Positions 42,305-51,358 of a DNA stretch of 64,000 bases are shown piece by piece; position 1 is the stretch's first letter; every line of letters starts with the position of its first letter. The notes under the pieces were generated by a model. That model was not told the DNA's origin and did no database searches. It was given only the letters and a program-made list of their open reading frames with translations. The position numbers and the translations under genes were made by a program. This DNA comes from Rhizobium sp. L1K21 (GTDB lineage Bacteria; Pseudomonadota; Alphaproteobacteria; Rhizobiales; Rhizobiaceae), in NCBI RefSeq assembly GCF_024055895.1, contig NZ_JAMXLE010000005.1:62001-126000 (forward strand), written 5' to 3'.

Positions 42305-43570
42305 TCATTTCACCGCATGCGTCAGCGTCGCGCCGAATTCATAATAGGCGCTGCGCAGGGCGGCGAACTGTTCGCTGTGGTGTTTGACCGGCGCGATGGG
42401 CAGATTGCTCGTATCGCCGGTCAGGAGCGCTTCAGCCGCGCTTGCGCCAAATACGGTGCCGGGGCCAATTCCGCGACCGGAATAGCCGAAGCAGGCATAG
42501 GCATTCGGGCCGAACTCCAGGATTTTCGGGACGTGATCGCTGGTCATGGCAATGCGACCCTGCCACTGGTGGCGGATGGGAAGATCGCCGGCCTTGGGAA
42601 AAAGCGTGCGCAATTTGCGTCGCGCCCATGCACGGTGGACGGGGCTGCCCGCCCCTTCCAGATTGCCCATGCCGCCGATAATCAGGCGGCCTGCCGCGTC
42701 CACCCGGAATGAACTCATCACCAAAGCCGTGTCCCAGCACCCCTCGCCGCCGGGCAATATTTCGCTGCGCAAATCATGTGGCAACGGGTCCGTCGCAAAT
42801 TGCGAATAGTAGACAGACATAAATTGCGGGCGAAACGGGGTTTCGATGCCAAGATGATAAGCGTTCGTGGCCATCAGCAGAGCCTTTGCCCGCAGGTGAT
42901 GCCCGTTGGCCCTTATCACCCACGCATCGCCGTCATGCGAAAGGCCGCTCACCGTGGTGCGATCATGAATGCGAGCACCGGCCTGCGTTGCAGCACGGAC
43001 AAGCCCGCGGCAATAGGCCAGCGGCTGAATCGTGCCCGCGCGCGGATCGAACAGCGCGCCGTGAAAGCGCGTCGAGCCGGTGCGGCGTGCGGTTTCCGTT
43101 GCATCCAGCAAACGCAATGGTGCGCCGAAACGGTTGCCCTGCCGGTGCCGCTCCTGAAGATCGTTCAGGCCAGCCGGGCTATGGGCGCAATGCAGGGTGC
43201 CATTGCGCACCGGCTCGCATTGAATACCGTGTTTTTCAATCAGCGCGAAAACCCGTTCGGGTGCCTCGCCCAAGAGGGCAATCAGCTTGTGCCCGGCGTC
43301 TTCACCCATCTGCGCAACGATCTGATCAGGCGGCAGCCACAGTCCGGCATTGGCAAGCCCCACATTGCGGCCCGAGCCACCGTGGCCGATCGTGTTCGCT
43401 TCCAGCAAAACGGTCGATGCGCCGGAACCTGCCGCAGCCAGTGCTGCCGAACACCCGGTAAAGCCGCCGCCGATAATGGCGATATCCACGCTCAAGTCGG
43501 TGCTCAAAGGCGTGGCTTCAACCTTTTCCTGTGCTGTTGCCTGCCAGAGATTGCCTTGCCGGTTTTCCAA
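42305..43570 (-). CDS. FAD-dependent oxidoreductase (DAO family)
   Basis: Flavoprotein of the D-amino-acid oxidase/glycine oxidase family, 421 aa, similar to PuuB/OrdL-type gamma-glutamylputrescine oxidases. FAD motif DIAIIGGGFTGCSAALAAAGSG near residue 29, then EANTIGHGGSGRNVGLANAG (second FAD contact), and the C-terminal FGYSGRGIGPGTVFG. It uses a TTG start (43570-43568) preceded by GAGGT; no ATG nearby gives a family-like N-terminus. It is not in an operon. It probably oxidises a secondary amine or D-amino acid; the substrate is unknown. Confidence 0.85.
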   Translation of the reverse strand: MENRQGNLWQATAQEKVEATPLSTDLSVDIAIIGGGFTGCSAALAAAGSGASTVLLEANTIGHGGSGRNVGLANAGLWLPPDQIVAQMGEDAGHKLIALLGEAPERVFALIEKHGIQCEPVRNGTLHCAHSPAGLNDLQERHRQGNRFGAPLRLLDATETARRTGSTRFHGALFDPRAGTIQPLAYCRGLVRAATQAGARIHDRTTVSGLSHDGDAWVIRANGHHLRAKALLMATNAYHLGIETPFRPQFMSVYYSQFATDPLPHDLRSEILPGGEGCWDTALVMSSFRVDAAGRLIIGGMGNLEGAGSPVHRAWARRKLRTLFPKAGDLPIRHQWQGRIAMTSDHVPKILEFGPNAYACFGYSGRGIGPGTVFGASAAEALLTGDTSNLPIAPVKHHSEQFAALRSAYYEFGATLTHAVK

Positions 43571-43736
43571 TTGACACCTCGATCACGGATACGTCCATAG
43601 CCTCACAATGTTGACGATAGCAGCAGGCATTGACGGAAGATAATGTCTTTTGCGCATGACAATCAGCGAAATCCCGCATTGCGTGCCGCCATTAACGTTC
43701 ATTGCGGATGAAATGCAAAATCCGCAGGCGTCGGGG

Positions 43737-43765
43737 TTGACAACCTACCCAGTAGTATGTGCAAT
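43737..43765 (+). promoter_or_regulatory. tetR promoter with operator in the spacer
   Basis: TTGACA (43737-43742), 17-bp spacer ACCTACCCAGTAGTATG, then TGCAAT (43760-43765). The first 24 bases match the acyl-CoA dehydrogenase promoter at 13914-13891 (minus strand) in 21 positions, same orientation. This looks like an autoregulated TetR operator. Confidence 0.7.
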
Positions 43766-43826
43766 TTCGCTCAAGCCTGCGGTTATGTTTTGGGAGGAAC
43801 CGGCCAGCGGGCAAAAGGGAGGAACC

Positions 43827-44468
43827 ATGAGCGAGACTGCCATGCTTTTTGTCCACGATGAAGGACAGAAAGCGATCATGGATGTTGCTGCGCAGTGTTT
43901 TCTGGAGCGCGGCTTTCATGCCACCAGCATTGATGACGTTGCGCGCCGATTGGGATCGACCAAGGGCCGTGTCTATCACTTTTTTGCATCCAAGGCTGAT
44001 CTGCTTTTTGCGGTTGCCGAACATGGGATGGATGTGAATTTCAAGGCCATCGAACCTTATCTCGATGCGGACATGCCAGCGATCAAGAAGCTCTATGAAA
44101 TGGCCATCGCCCATACGCTGGCGATGATCAACTACCGCCCCTATCAGAACGCCGTCTGGCAGGGTGTGGAGATTTACATGCGCGGCGCAACAACGCCGGA
44201 GCAGCGCGAGCGGCTTTCTACACTGGTGGATACACGCGACCGCTACTCCACACTCTTCAGGTCCGTTTTGGAACAAGCGCGTGACGACGGCGCTCTTTCC
44301 TATAGGGACGGCAGTATCGCCCGCCAGCTGATGTTCATGACGCTGAACTCACCAGTGTTCTGGTACAAGCCACGTGAAGGGGAAACGGACGCAGACCGGC
44401 TTTCCATCGCGCGGCAATGCGTCGATTTTGCCCTGAGCGGGCTTGATGCCCGCCACGCGGCGGTTTGA
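43827..44468 (+). CDS. TetR/AcrR family transcriptional regulator
   Basis: Ligand-responsive repressor, 213 aa. The N-terminal HTH is TSIDDVARRLGSTKGRVYHFFASKADLLFAV. The C-terminal domain (residues ~75-205) is helical and ligand-binding, of the kind that senses acyl-CoA esters in related regulators. The frame is open 177 bases further, but ATG 43827 has GGGAGGAA at ideal spacing. It is the first gene before the LIV-type transporter and beta-oxidation genes, about 100 bp upstream of the permease gene, and so probably controls them and its own promoter. The matching site at 13.9 kb suggests a second target. Confidence 0.88.
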   Translation: MSETAMLFVHDEGQKAIMDVAAQCFLERGFHATSIDDVARRLGSTKGRVYHFFASKADLLFAVAEHGMDVNFKAIEPYLDADMPAIKKLYEMAIAHTLAMINYRPYQNAVWQGVEIYMRGATTPEQRERLSTLVDTRDRYSTLFRSVLEQARDDGALSYRDGSIARQLMFMTLNSPVFWYKPREGETDADRLSIARQCVDFALSGLDARHAAV

Positions 44469-44568
44469 ATGAAGAGACTTTGAGGCTCGGGACTTTGGGA
44501 GGAGGACCGAGGATTAAATTCTGCAAGACCAAGGACGGAAACGTTCAAAGGCATGGGAGGGCCTTTCT

Positions 44569-45444
44569 TTGGACCTGTTGCAATTGTTGATCAGCGGCCT
44601 GGCCAATGGCTGCGTTTACGGTTTGATCGGCCTCGGCTTTGTATTGATTTACAAGGCCACGGAATCGGTCAATTTCGCCCAGGGCGACATGATGATGCTG
44701 GGCGCATTCATCACGCTCGGGCTCACCAATCAGAGCTATGTGGGGCTGCCGTTTTGGCTCGCTGTCATTCTCGCTATCGTGATCATGGGTATTCTCGGCT
44801 ACCTTCTGGAGGTCGTTTTCATCCGCCCCATGTTCGGCCAGTCGCAAATCGCTGTCGTCATTCTCACGATTGCCATCGGCTTTGTGGCGCGCTTCGTGGC
44901 GGGCCTGATCTGGGGCCATGAGCCACAATCGCTGGAAAATCCATTCGTCGGCAAGGATGTCGGCTTCGGCGGGCTTGTTCTGGGGCTCGACGAGGTGGTG
45001 ATCATCGGCACGACGCTGGCGCTCACCGGCGGGCTTTATCTCTTCTTTGCCTATACGCGTATCGGACTTGCCATGCAGGCTGCATCGCAAAACCAGCTCG
45101 CGGCTTATTATATGGGCATTCCGGTCAAGCGCATCCATTCGCTCGTCTGGGCGCTTGCAGGCGCGCTGGCGGCGATTGCCGGTGTTCTCTTCGCGTCCAA
45201 AGGGGCGATCGATCCTTCCACCGGCCTTCTCGGCATCAAGGCATTTGCCGCGGCCATCATCGGCGGGTTCGGGTCGCTTCCCGGTGCGCTTCTCGGCGGG
45301 CTTGTCGTTGGTCTCATTGAGCCGCTGTCGTCGCGCTATGTTGCAGCCGGTGTCTCGCAGATCATGCCCTATCTAATGCTGCTTCTCGTTCTCATCCTGC
45401 GGCCGCATGGGCTTCTGTCCCAGGTCAAGGCAAAGAAGGTGTGA
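44569..45444 (+). CDS. ABC transporter permease, LivH type
   Basis: Membrane permease of the second LIV-type importer, 291 aa, about eight hydrophobic segments. Starts MDLLQLLISGLANGCVYGLI; motifs SVNFAQGDMMMLGAF and AAAIIGGFGSLPGALLGGLV are typical. The start is TTG 44569, seven bases after GGAGGG; the ATG at 44552 is out of frame. It begins a transporter part that is ordered permease-permease-ATPase-ATPase, with the binding protein after the acyl-CoA ligase. Confidence 0.88.
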   Translation: MDLLQLLISGLANGCVYGLIGLGFVLIYKATESVNFAQGDMMMLGAFITLGLTNQSYVGLPFWLAVILAIVIMGILGYLLEVVFIRPMFGQSQIAVVILTIAIGFVARFVAGLIWGHEPQSLENPFVGKDVGFGGLVLGLDEVVIIGTTLALTGGLYLFFAYTRIGLAMQAASQNQLAAYYMGIPVKRIHSLVWALAGALAAIAGVLFASKGAIDPSTGLLGIKAFAAAIIGGFGSLPGALLGGLVVGLIEPLSSRYVAAGVSQIMPYLMLLLVLILRPHGLLSQVKAKKV

Positions 45445-45448
45445 TGCG

Positions 45449-46549
45449 ATGAGAATAGTCTTCAAGACATCCTACGACGCCGATATCCGCCTCTTCAAAC
45501 ATGGCGCACAGGCCTTCTGGTATGCCGTGCTTTTGGCGCTCGCCATTGCCGCACCCTTCCTGCTCGGCAGCTTCTTGACCGGCGAGGCCACCAATGTGCT
45601 CATCTGGGCGATCTGCGGCATGGGTCTCATGCTGCTGGTTGGCCAGAGCGGCCAGGCAAGCCTCGGCCATGCCGCCTTCATGGCCATTGGCGCCTATTCC
45701 TGCGTGCTTCTGCAAACCTTGGCGGGCCTGCCGTTCCTACTGGCCTTCCCGCTGGCCGGTGTTATCACCGGCATCGTGGGCGCGATCTTTGCACTGCCGG
45801 TCACCCGTCTGCACGGCATCTATCTCGCCATTGCCACGATCGCGGTCTCCATCATGATGGAAGACATTATCGTGCTTTCCGAGCCGATCACCGGCGGTGT
45901 CAACGGGCTGTTTGCGCCGGATATTGAAATTTTCGGCCTGAACTTCAACCGCTATTCAAACCCGTCCGGCCTTTACTGGCTGGTGCTGGCAATCGCGGTT
46001 CTGGTGGCGCTCGTCTACCGCAACATGCAGCGCTCGCCACTCGGGCGTTCCTTTGCCGCCGTTCGGGATTCGGAAATCTCGGCACAGGCCATGGGCATCA
46101 ATGTCGCGCGCACCAAGGCGCTGGCCTTCGGGCTTTCCTGCGCCATCACCGGGCTTGGCGGCGCGCTGATGGGCTATTTTGCCACCATCTTCAATCACGA
46201 GACATTCAATATCGTGATCTCGATCAACCTTCTTCTGATGATCGTCATCGGCGGGCTCGGCACCATTCATGGTGCGTTCTTAGGTGCCATCGTTATCGGC
46301 TTCCTGCCACAGGCCATTGCCTTTTCGCGCGACGCCATCGGCGAATGGACCGGCATTGGCTCCATTGTCGTGCCGGGCCTGGAATCGGGCATCTTCGCGC
46401 TCATCCTCATTGGCTTCATCCTGCTGGAGCCGATGGGCATGTATGGCCGCTGGGTCAAAATTCGAACCTATTTCGAACTCTTCCCCTTTGCCCGCCGCGA
46501 CATGTTCCGCCGCCAGAAAACCTACCTCAAGACGGAGCGCATCAGATGA
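45449..46549 (+). CDS. ABC transporter permease, LivM type
   Basis: Second permease, 366 aa, about nine hydrophobic segments. Segments LVGQSGQASLGHAAFMAIGAY and MIVIGGLGTIHGAFLGAIVIG mark the family. The start ATG 45449 lies four bases after the previous stop; the longer frame is a shadow. The stop overlaps the ATPase start by three bases. Confidence 0.88.
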   Translation: MRIVFKTSYDADIRLFKHGAQAFWYAVLLALAIAAPFLLGSFLTGEATNVLIWAICGMGLMLLVGQSGQASLGHAAFMAIGAYSCVLLQTLAGLPFLLAFPLAGVITGIVGAIFALPVTRLHGIYLAIATIAVSIMMEDIIVLSEPITGGVNGLFAPDIEIFGLNFNRYSNPSGLYWLVLAIAVLVALVYRNMQRSPLGRSFAAVRDSEISAQAMGINVARTKALAFGLSCAITGLGGALMGYFATIFNHETFNIVISINLLLMIVIGGLGTIHGAFLGAIVIGFLPQAIAFSRDAIGEWTGIGSIVVPGLESGIFALILIGFILLEPMGMYGRWVKIRTYFELFPFARRDMFRRQKTYLKTERIR

Positions 46550-47325
46550 GTTTGCTCGAACTGAAAAACGTTACGCTCAAATTCGGCGGGTTGACTGCGG
46601 TCAACGATGTTTCCTTTGCCGTCGAAAAAGGCGAAGTCTTTGCCCTCGTCGGCCCCAATGGTGCGGGAAAATCGACGATCTTCAACATGATCTCGCGCTT
46701 CTACACACCCTATTCCGGGGATATCCTGTTTGAGGGAAAATCGATCCTGAACAAGGCAACGCACGAGATCGCGGGGCTGGGCATTGCCCGCACCTTCCAG
46801 AATATCGAGTTGTTCGAACAGGCAAGCGTGCTGCAGAACATGCTGGTTGGCCGCTACACCCATCGGCGCTCGAATTTCCTCACCGAAATGCTCTTCACGC
46901 CGTTTGTGCGGCGGGAGGAATTTGCCCATCGCGAAGCAGTGGAGCGGGCCATCGACTTCCTCGATCTTCAGCCCTACCGCGAAAAGATGATTGCCGGTCT
47001 CCCCTATGGGGTCCGCAAGGTGGTGGAAATGGGCCGGGCGTTGGCAATAGAGCCGAAGCTTCTGCTGCTGGATGAGCCCGCCTCTGGCCTGTCGGTAGAA
47101 GAAACCCAGGATGTGGCTTTCTGGATCGAGGATATCAAGAAAATCATGGGCATTACCGTGCTGATGGTGGAGCACGACATGAACCTCGTTTCCGCTGTTT
47201 CTGACCGCGTGCTGGCGCTGGCCGATGGCAAGACGCTGGCCGTGGGCTCGCCGTCTGAGGTGCAAAATGACCCGGCTGTCATCGAAGCCTATCTCGGCTC
47301 GGACGATCATGAGGAGGCTGCTTAA
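46546..47325 (+). CDS. ABC transporter ATP-binding protein, LivG type
   Basis: ATPase subunit, 259 aa. Walker A GPNGAGKSTIFNMI, a degenerate signature region IAGLPYGVRKVVEMGRAL (LPYG in place of LSGG, common in LivG), Walker B LLLLDEPASGL and H-loop VEHDMNLV. The start ATG overlaps the LivM-type stop. The next gene starts immediately after its stop. Confidence 0.9.
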   Translation: MSLLELKNVTLKFGGLTAVNDVSFAVEKGEVFALVGPNGAGKSTIFNMISRFYTPYSGDILFEGKSILNKATHEIAGLGIARTFQNIELFEQASVLQNMLVGRYTHRRSNFLTEMLFTPFVRREEFAHREAVERAIDFLDLQPYREKMIAGLPYGVRKVVEMGRALAIEPKLLLLDEPASGLSVEETQDVAFWIEDIKKIMGITVLMVEHDMNLVSAVSDRVLALADGKTLAVGSPSEVQNDPAVIEAYLGSDDHEEAA

Positions 47326-48099
47326 ATGGGTGAACCGCTTCTCAAGATCGACAATCTGGAAAGCTATTACGGCCCGATCATGGCCATTCGCGGCGTGAGC
47401 CTCGAGGTCAACGAAGGCCAGATCGTCACCGTGCTGGGCGCCAATGGTGCGGGCAAGACAACGCTGATGAAGACCATCTGCGGCGTGATGGATCCCGAAA
47501 AGGGAACCGTGAAACTGAATGGCCAGGAAATTCAGGGCCAGGATCCTGATTTTTCGGTGCGCCACGGCATCGTTCAAGTGCCGGAGGGCCGTGAAATCTT
47601 TCCGCTCATGTCCGTGGAAGACAATCTGCGCATGGGGGCGTTTACCCGCAAGGATCGCTCCAACATCGCAGCCGATATCGAGATGGTCTACGGCTATTTC
47701 CCGATCCTCAAAGAGCGCGCACAGCAGGATGCCGGAACGCTTTCCGGCGGCCAGCAGCAGATGCTCGCCATTGGCCGCGGGCTGATGGCCAAGCCGAAAA
47801 TCATGCTGCTTGATGAGCCGAGCCTTGGCCTCTCCCCGCTTCTGACGAAGGAGATCTTTGCCATCGTGAAGCGGCTCAACAAGGAGCAGAAGGTGACCAT
47901 GCTGGTGGTGGAGCAAAATGCCAAGATCGCGCTCGACACGGCCCATTATGGTTATGTGATGGAGCTTGGCCGCATCGTTATGGGCGGCCCGGCAGAAAAA
48001 CTGCGGGAATCAAAGGATATCCAGGAATTCTATCTCGGCCAGCGCAGCGAGGGAGAGCGTGCGCAGCGCCGCTGGAAGAACCGGAAGACCTGGCGGTGA
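47326..48099 (+). CDS. ABC transporter ATP-binding protein, LivF type
   Basis: ATPase subunit, 257 aa. Walker A GANGAGKTTLMKTI, signature LSGGQQQMLAIGRGL, Walker B IMLLDEPSLGLSP and H-loop VVEQNAKIA. A basic tail (GERAQRRWKNRKTW) of about 20 residues is longer than in most LivF proteins. The stop is followed by a short hairpin repeat and then the acyl-CoA ligase gene. Confidence 0.9.
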   Translation: MGEPLLKIDNLESYYGPIMAIRGVSLEVNEGQIVTVLGANGAGKTTLMKTICGVMDPEKGTVKLNGQEIQGQDPDFSVRHGIVQVPEGREIFPLMSVEDNLRMGAFTRKDRSNIAADIEMVYGYFPILKERAQQDAGTLSGGQQQMLAIGRGLMAKPKIMLLDEPSLGLSPLLTKEIFAIVKRLNKEQKVTMLVVEQNAKIALDTAHYGYVMELGRIVMGGPAEKLRESKDIQEFYLGQRSEGERAQRRWKNRKTWR

Positions 48100-48106
48100 G
48101 AGCAAA

Positions 48107-48140
48107 TGCAGAAAAAGTGGAAACTGGTTTTCCGTCTGCA
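48107..48140. repeat. Short hairpin intergenic motif
   Basis: TGCAGA (48107-48112) pairs with TCTGCA (48135-48140) around AAAAGTGGAAACTGGTTTTCCG, which itself contains AAAA/TTTT pairing. I recall similar AAAAGTGGnAACnGGTTTTC motifs being frequent between genes in Hyphomicrobiales; the copy number here must be checked. It lies in the 70-bp gap before the ligase gene. Confidence 0.5.
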
Positions 48141-48169
48141 CTTTGCGGCAGAATAATGGGAGGAAATAC

Positions 48170-50065
48170 ATGAACGAGATGGTCAAAATCCCCCCTCAAC
48201 AGGTGGTGGACGGGCTGCATATCAATGCAGACCTGACCAAAGGCCCCTATTTTATCGATGGTTGCGACACGCTGCCAAAGATCTTTCAGAAGCGTTGCGC
48301 GGAGTTGGGGGAAAAAACCGCCCATCGCGAGAAGGACTTTGGCATCTGGCACGCCTATAGCTGGAAGGACTGGTACGACCATGCCCGCCTGATCGGCCTT
48401 GCACTGAGGGCAATGGGACTGCAGCGCGGCGAATGTATTTCCATCATTTCCGAAGACAACAAGGAATGGCTCTATATCGATCTGGGTGTGCAATGCATGA
48501 ACGGCATCGTCACCGGCATCTACACCACGGATGCAGCCAGCCAACTTGCCTATATCGTCAACGATTCCGGCAGTCGGTTCCTGTTTGTGGAAAATGATGA
48601 GCAGCTGGATAAATTCCTGCAGGCCCGCGCCGACATGCCGAACCTGCAAAAGGTGATCGTGCTAGACCCGGAAGGTCTGCATGATTTCCACGACGACAAG
48701 GTCATGTTCCTGGGTGATCTTTATGCGCTCGGCCGCGAAGAACTGAAGAAACATCAAAGCCTTTTCGAAGAGGAAATTGCCGCCACCAAGCCGGAAAACA
48801 CAGCCATCCTGATCTATACATCCGGCACAACCGGCATGCCGAAAGGCGTGATGCTGTGCCACGGCAATATCCTTTTCACCATCTCGGCCAATGTGATCGG
48901 CATACCGGCCTATGCAACGGATGAGCAAATCTGCTTTCTGCCGCTCTGCCATATTTACGAGCGCATGGTTTCGGTGTTCGGACAGATCGCAGCCCGCAGC
49001 ACGGTGAATTTCGCCGAAAGCCTGGAAACGGTTTTCGACAGTCTTCGTGAAGTATCGCCAAACTCGTTTGCAGCCGTTCCACGCGTCTGGGAAAAGATTT
49101 ACTCCCGCGTGACGATCATGGCGGGCGATGCCACACCCTTTGGCCGCTGGGCCTTCAACAGGGCCGTGGCCGCTGGTTTGAAAAAGGTTGAACTCGAAGA
49201 GACCGGCAAGCCGGTTCCGCTTGGTTTGAAGCTGCAATATGCGTTCTGGGACTTCGTGCTTCTGCACAATGTGCGTCGCATGTTGGGCTTCGATCGTCTG
49301 CGCCGCGGCGCCAGCGGTGCTGCGCCCATTTCGCCTGAAATCCTCAAATGGTTCAAGGCGCTCGGCATTAATGTGCTGGAAGGGTACGGCATGTCGGAGT
49401 CAGCGGGCGTCATGTCGTCCAACCTGATTGGCAAAAACAAATACGGCACGGTGGGTCAGGCTTTGGCCGGCGCTCAGTTCCGCATCGCGCCCGATGGCGA
49501 AATCCAGTACAAGGCCGGCAATGTTTTCCGGGGCTACTGGGGCAACCCTGAAAAGACCGCCGAGGCGCTGACCGAAGACGGCTGGCTGAGAACCGGAGAT
49601 GTCGGCTTTCTTGATAACGAGGGTTTCCTGAAAATCTCAGGCCGCCTGAAGGACATCATCATTACGGCAGGCGGCAAAAACATCACGCCCGCCGAATTCG
49701 AGAACCGGCTGAAATTCTCGCCCTATATTTCCGATGCTGTCATCATTGGCGACAAGCGCAAATATCTCACCTGCCTGGTGATGATCGATGAGGAAAATGT
49801 GCAGAAATATGCGCAGGACAATCGCATCCCGTTCTCTGATTTTGCCTCCCTTTGCGCCCGTCCTGAAGTTCAGGCGCTGATTGGACGCGAGATCGAAAAC
49901 GTCAACAAGGACTTTGCCCGCGTCGAGCAGGTGAAGAAGTTCAAGCTCATCGACATACTTTTGACAGCCGAAGACGATGAGCTGACACCAACCATGAAAT
50001 TGAAGCGGTCCTTCGTGGAGAAAAAACACGCAAGGCTGATCAATGAAATGTATGCCGAGGCCTGA
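48170..50065 (+). CDS. Long-chain acyl-CoA ligase (AMP-forming)
   Basis: Adenylate-forming acyl-CoA synthetase, 631 aa. The P-loop-like motif ILIYTSGTTGMPKGVMLCHG, A5 EGYGMSESAGVMSS, A7 WLRTGDVGFLDNEG and A8 GRLKDIIITAGGKNITPAEFE are all present. It resembles the eukaryotic-type long-chain ligases rather than FadD. ATG 48170 follows GGGAGGAAATAC; the long frame upstream is a shadow. It sits between the LIV-type ATPase and the binding protein, so uptake and CoA activation are encoded together. The substrate may be a dicarboxylic, fatty or aromatic-derived acid. Confidence 0.88.
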   Translation: MNEMVKIPPQQVVDGLHINADLTKGPYFIDGCDTLPKIFQKRCAELGEKTAHREKDFGIWHAYSWKDWYDHARLIGLALRAMGLQRGECISIISEDNKEWLYIDLGVQCMNGIVTGIYTTDAASQLAYIVNDSGSRFLFVENDEQLDKFLQARADMPNLQKVIVLDPEGLHDFHDDKVMFLGDLYALGREELKKHQSLFEEEIAATKPENTAILIYTSGTTGMPKGVMLCHGNILFTISANVIGIPAYATDEQICFLPLCHIYERMVSVFGQIAARSTVNFAESLETVFDSLREVSPNSFAAVPRVWEKIYSRVTIMAGDATPFGRWAFNRAVAAGLKKVELEETGKPVPLGLKLQYAFWDFVLLHNVRRMLGFDRLRRGASGAAPISPEILKWFKALGINVLEGYGMSESAGVMSSNLIGKNKYGTVGQALAGAQFRIAPDGEIQYKAGNVFRGYWGNPEKTAEALTEDGWLRTGDVGFLDNEGFLKISGRLKDIIITAGGKNITPAEFENRLKFSPYISDAVIIGDKRKYLTCLVMIDEENVQKYAQDNRIPFSDFASLCARPEVQALIGREIENVNKDFARVEQVKKFKLIDILLTAEDDELTPTMKLKRSFVEKKHARLINEMYAEA

Positions 50066-50104
50066 GGAGACCGAGGCAGCATGTTTAACCGGAGGAGGAA
50101 TGAA

Positions 50105-51280
50105 ATGAAGAAATCAATGAAAATGATCGCCGCCGCACTGATGGCCGGAAGTGCCATGTTGGCCGCCCAGGCAGCCAATGCGCAAGGCGTGACCGACAAG
50201 GAAGTGGTGATCGGCTCCAACCAGGACATGTCCGGCATTTTCGCCGCATTCGGCGCGCCGGCGGTGAAGGCTGCACAGCTCTACTTCGACAAGGTCAATG
50301 CCAATGGCGGTGTTCATGGCCGGCAGATCAAGTTCGTGGTGGAAGACCACGGCTATCAGATGCCAAAGGCCATGCAGGCGCTGAACAAGCTGGTCAATTC
50401 CGACCAGATTTTCGCCATGCTTCTGCAGCTGGGTACACCGATGAACATCGCGTCGTTCCCGATTCTCGAATCCAAGCAGGTCGCCAATATCGCGCCGCTG
50501 ACTTCGGCCCGACAGATGGTCGAACCGGCTTCGCCTTATAAATATGCGGGCTTCTCGTCCTATTACGATCAGGCACGTCTGGGCTTGAAATATCTGTCCG
50601 AGAACGAAGGCGCTAAGAAGATTTGCTCCATGTATATCCCGTCCGATTTTGGCAACGAAATCAAGGAAGGCACGGATGATGCGGTGAAGGAATACGGCCT
50701 GGAGCTGGTTGCTGAAACCACGCACAAGCCCGATGAGCAGGACTTCGTCGGTTCGCTGACGAAGCTGAAGGATGCCGGCTGCGATACGATCACCATCGCG
50801 CTCGGCGTGCGCCAGATCATCACCGCCGTAGCAACAGCCAAGAAGATGGGCTGGAACGACGTCAAGTTCCTGGGCTCGTCTGCCGGCTTCCACACCGCCA
50901 TTGCAAAAGTGCCGGGCGGCGTGACCGAGGGCTATTGGGCCGGCGCCGGCTGGTCTGACATCGTGGCCCGCATGGACAACCCCACAGTAAAGGCCTGGGT
51001 GGATGAATACCAGGCGGCAACCGGTGAGTTTCCAAGCTCGGGCGCGCTGCTTGGCCGCTCTGCTGCCGAAACGCTGGTGCGCGCACTGGAAGCAGCCGGT
51101 CAGGACCTGACGCCTGAAAGCTTCCAGAAGGGCATGGAAAGCCTCGAATACGACGATGAAATCGCCGGCGTTCACATCAAATTCGGTCCCGACGACCATA
51201 TCGGCGGCGACCCGATTGTGATCTCCAAGATCGAAGGTGGCGACTGGAAGGAAATCGCAACGGTCGATCCGTCCAAGTAA
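50105..51280 (+). CDS. ABC transporter solute-binding protein, LIV type
   Basis: Periplasmic binding protein of the second LIV-type system, 391 aa. Signal peptide MKKSMKMIAAALMAGSAMLA ending near AANA-QG. Mature start GVTDKEVVIGSNQDMSGIFAAFGAP, the usual first strand and ligand loop. ATG 50105 is preceded by GGAGGAGGAATGA; the in-frame ATG at 50081 lies before that site. In contrast to the first operon, the gene sits between the ligase and the beta-oxidation genes. The ligand is probably the acid that the ligase activates. Confidence 0.88.
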   Translation: MKKSMKMIAAALMAGSAMLAAQAANAQGVTDKEVVIGSNQDMSGIFAAFGAPAVKAAQLYFDKVNANGGVHGRQIKFVVEDHGYQMPKAMQALNKLVNSDQIFAMLLQLGTPMNIASFPILESKQVANIAPLTSARQMVEPASPYKYAGFSSYYDQARLGLKYLSENEGAKKICSMYIPSDFGNEIKEGTDDAVKEYGLELVAETTHKPDEQDFVGSLTKLKDAGCDTITIALGVRQIITAVATAKKMGWNDVKFLGSSAGFHTAIAKVPGGVTEGYWAGAGWSDIVARMDNPTVKAWVDEYQAATGEFPSSGALLGRSAAETLVRALEAAGQDLTPESFQKGMESLEYDDEIAGVHIKFGPDDHIGGDPIVISKIEGGDWKEIATVDPSK

Positions 51281-51295
51281 GACACAAACACCGGA

Positions 51296-51322
51296 CACCC
51301 GGCGGCGCTGTGCTGCCGGGTG
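51296..51322 (+). other. Stable hairpin after the solute-binding protein gene
   Basis: CACCCGGC (51296-51303) pairs with GCCGGGTG (51315-51322), with further inner pairs GC/GC. No T-run follows, so it is more likely a 3' stabiliser of the upstream message than a terminator. Confidence 0.5.
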
Positions 51323-51358
51323 CTCCAATTTCAAGTCCAATCCATTTAGGAGAACCCA

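Noticed and set aside
46522-47946. 474-codon minus-strand frame across two ABC ATPase genes
   Set aside because: Antisense to two proteins with full Walker motifs; His/Arg-rich shadow sequence.
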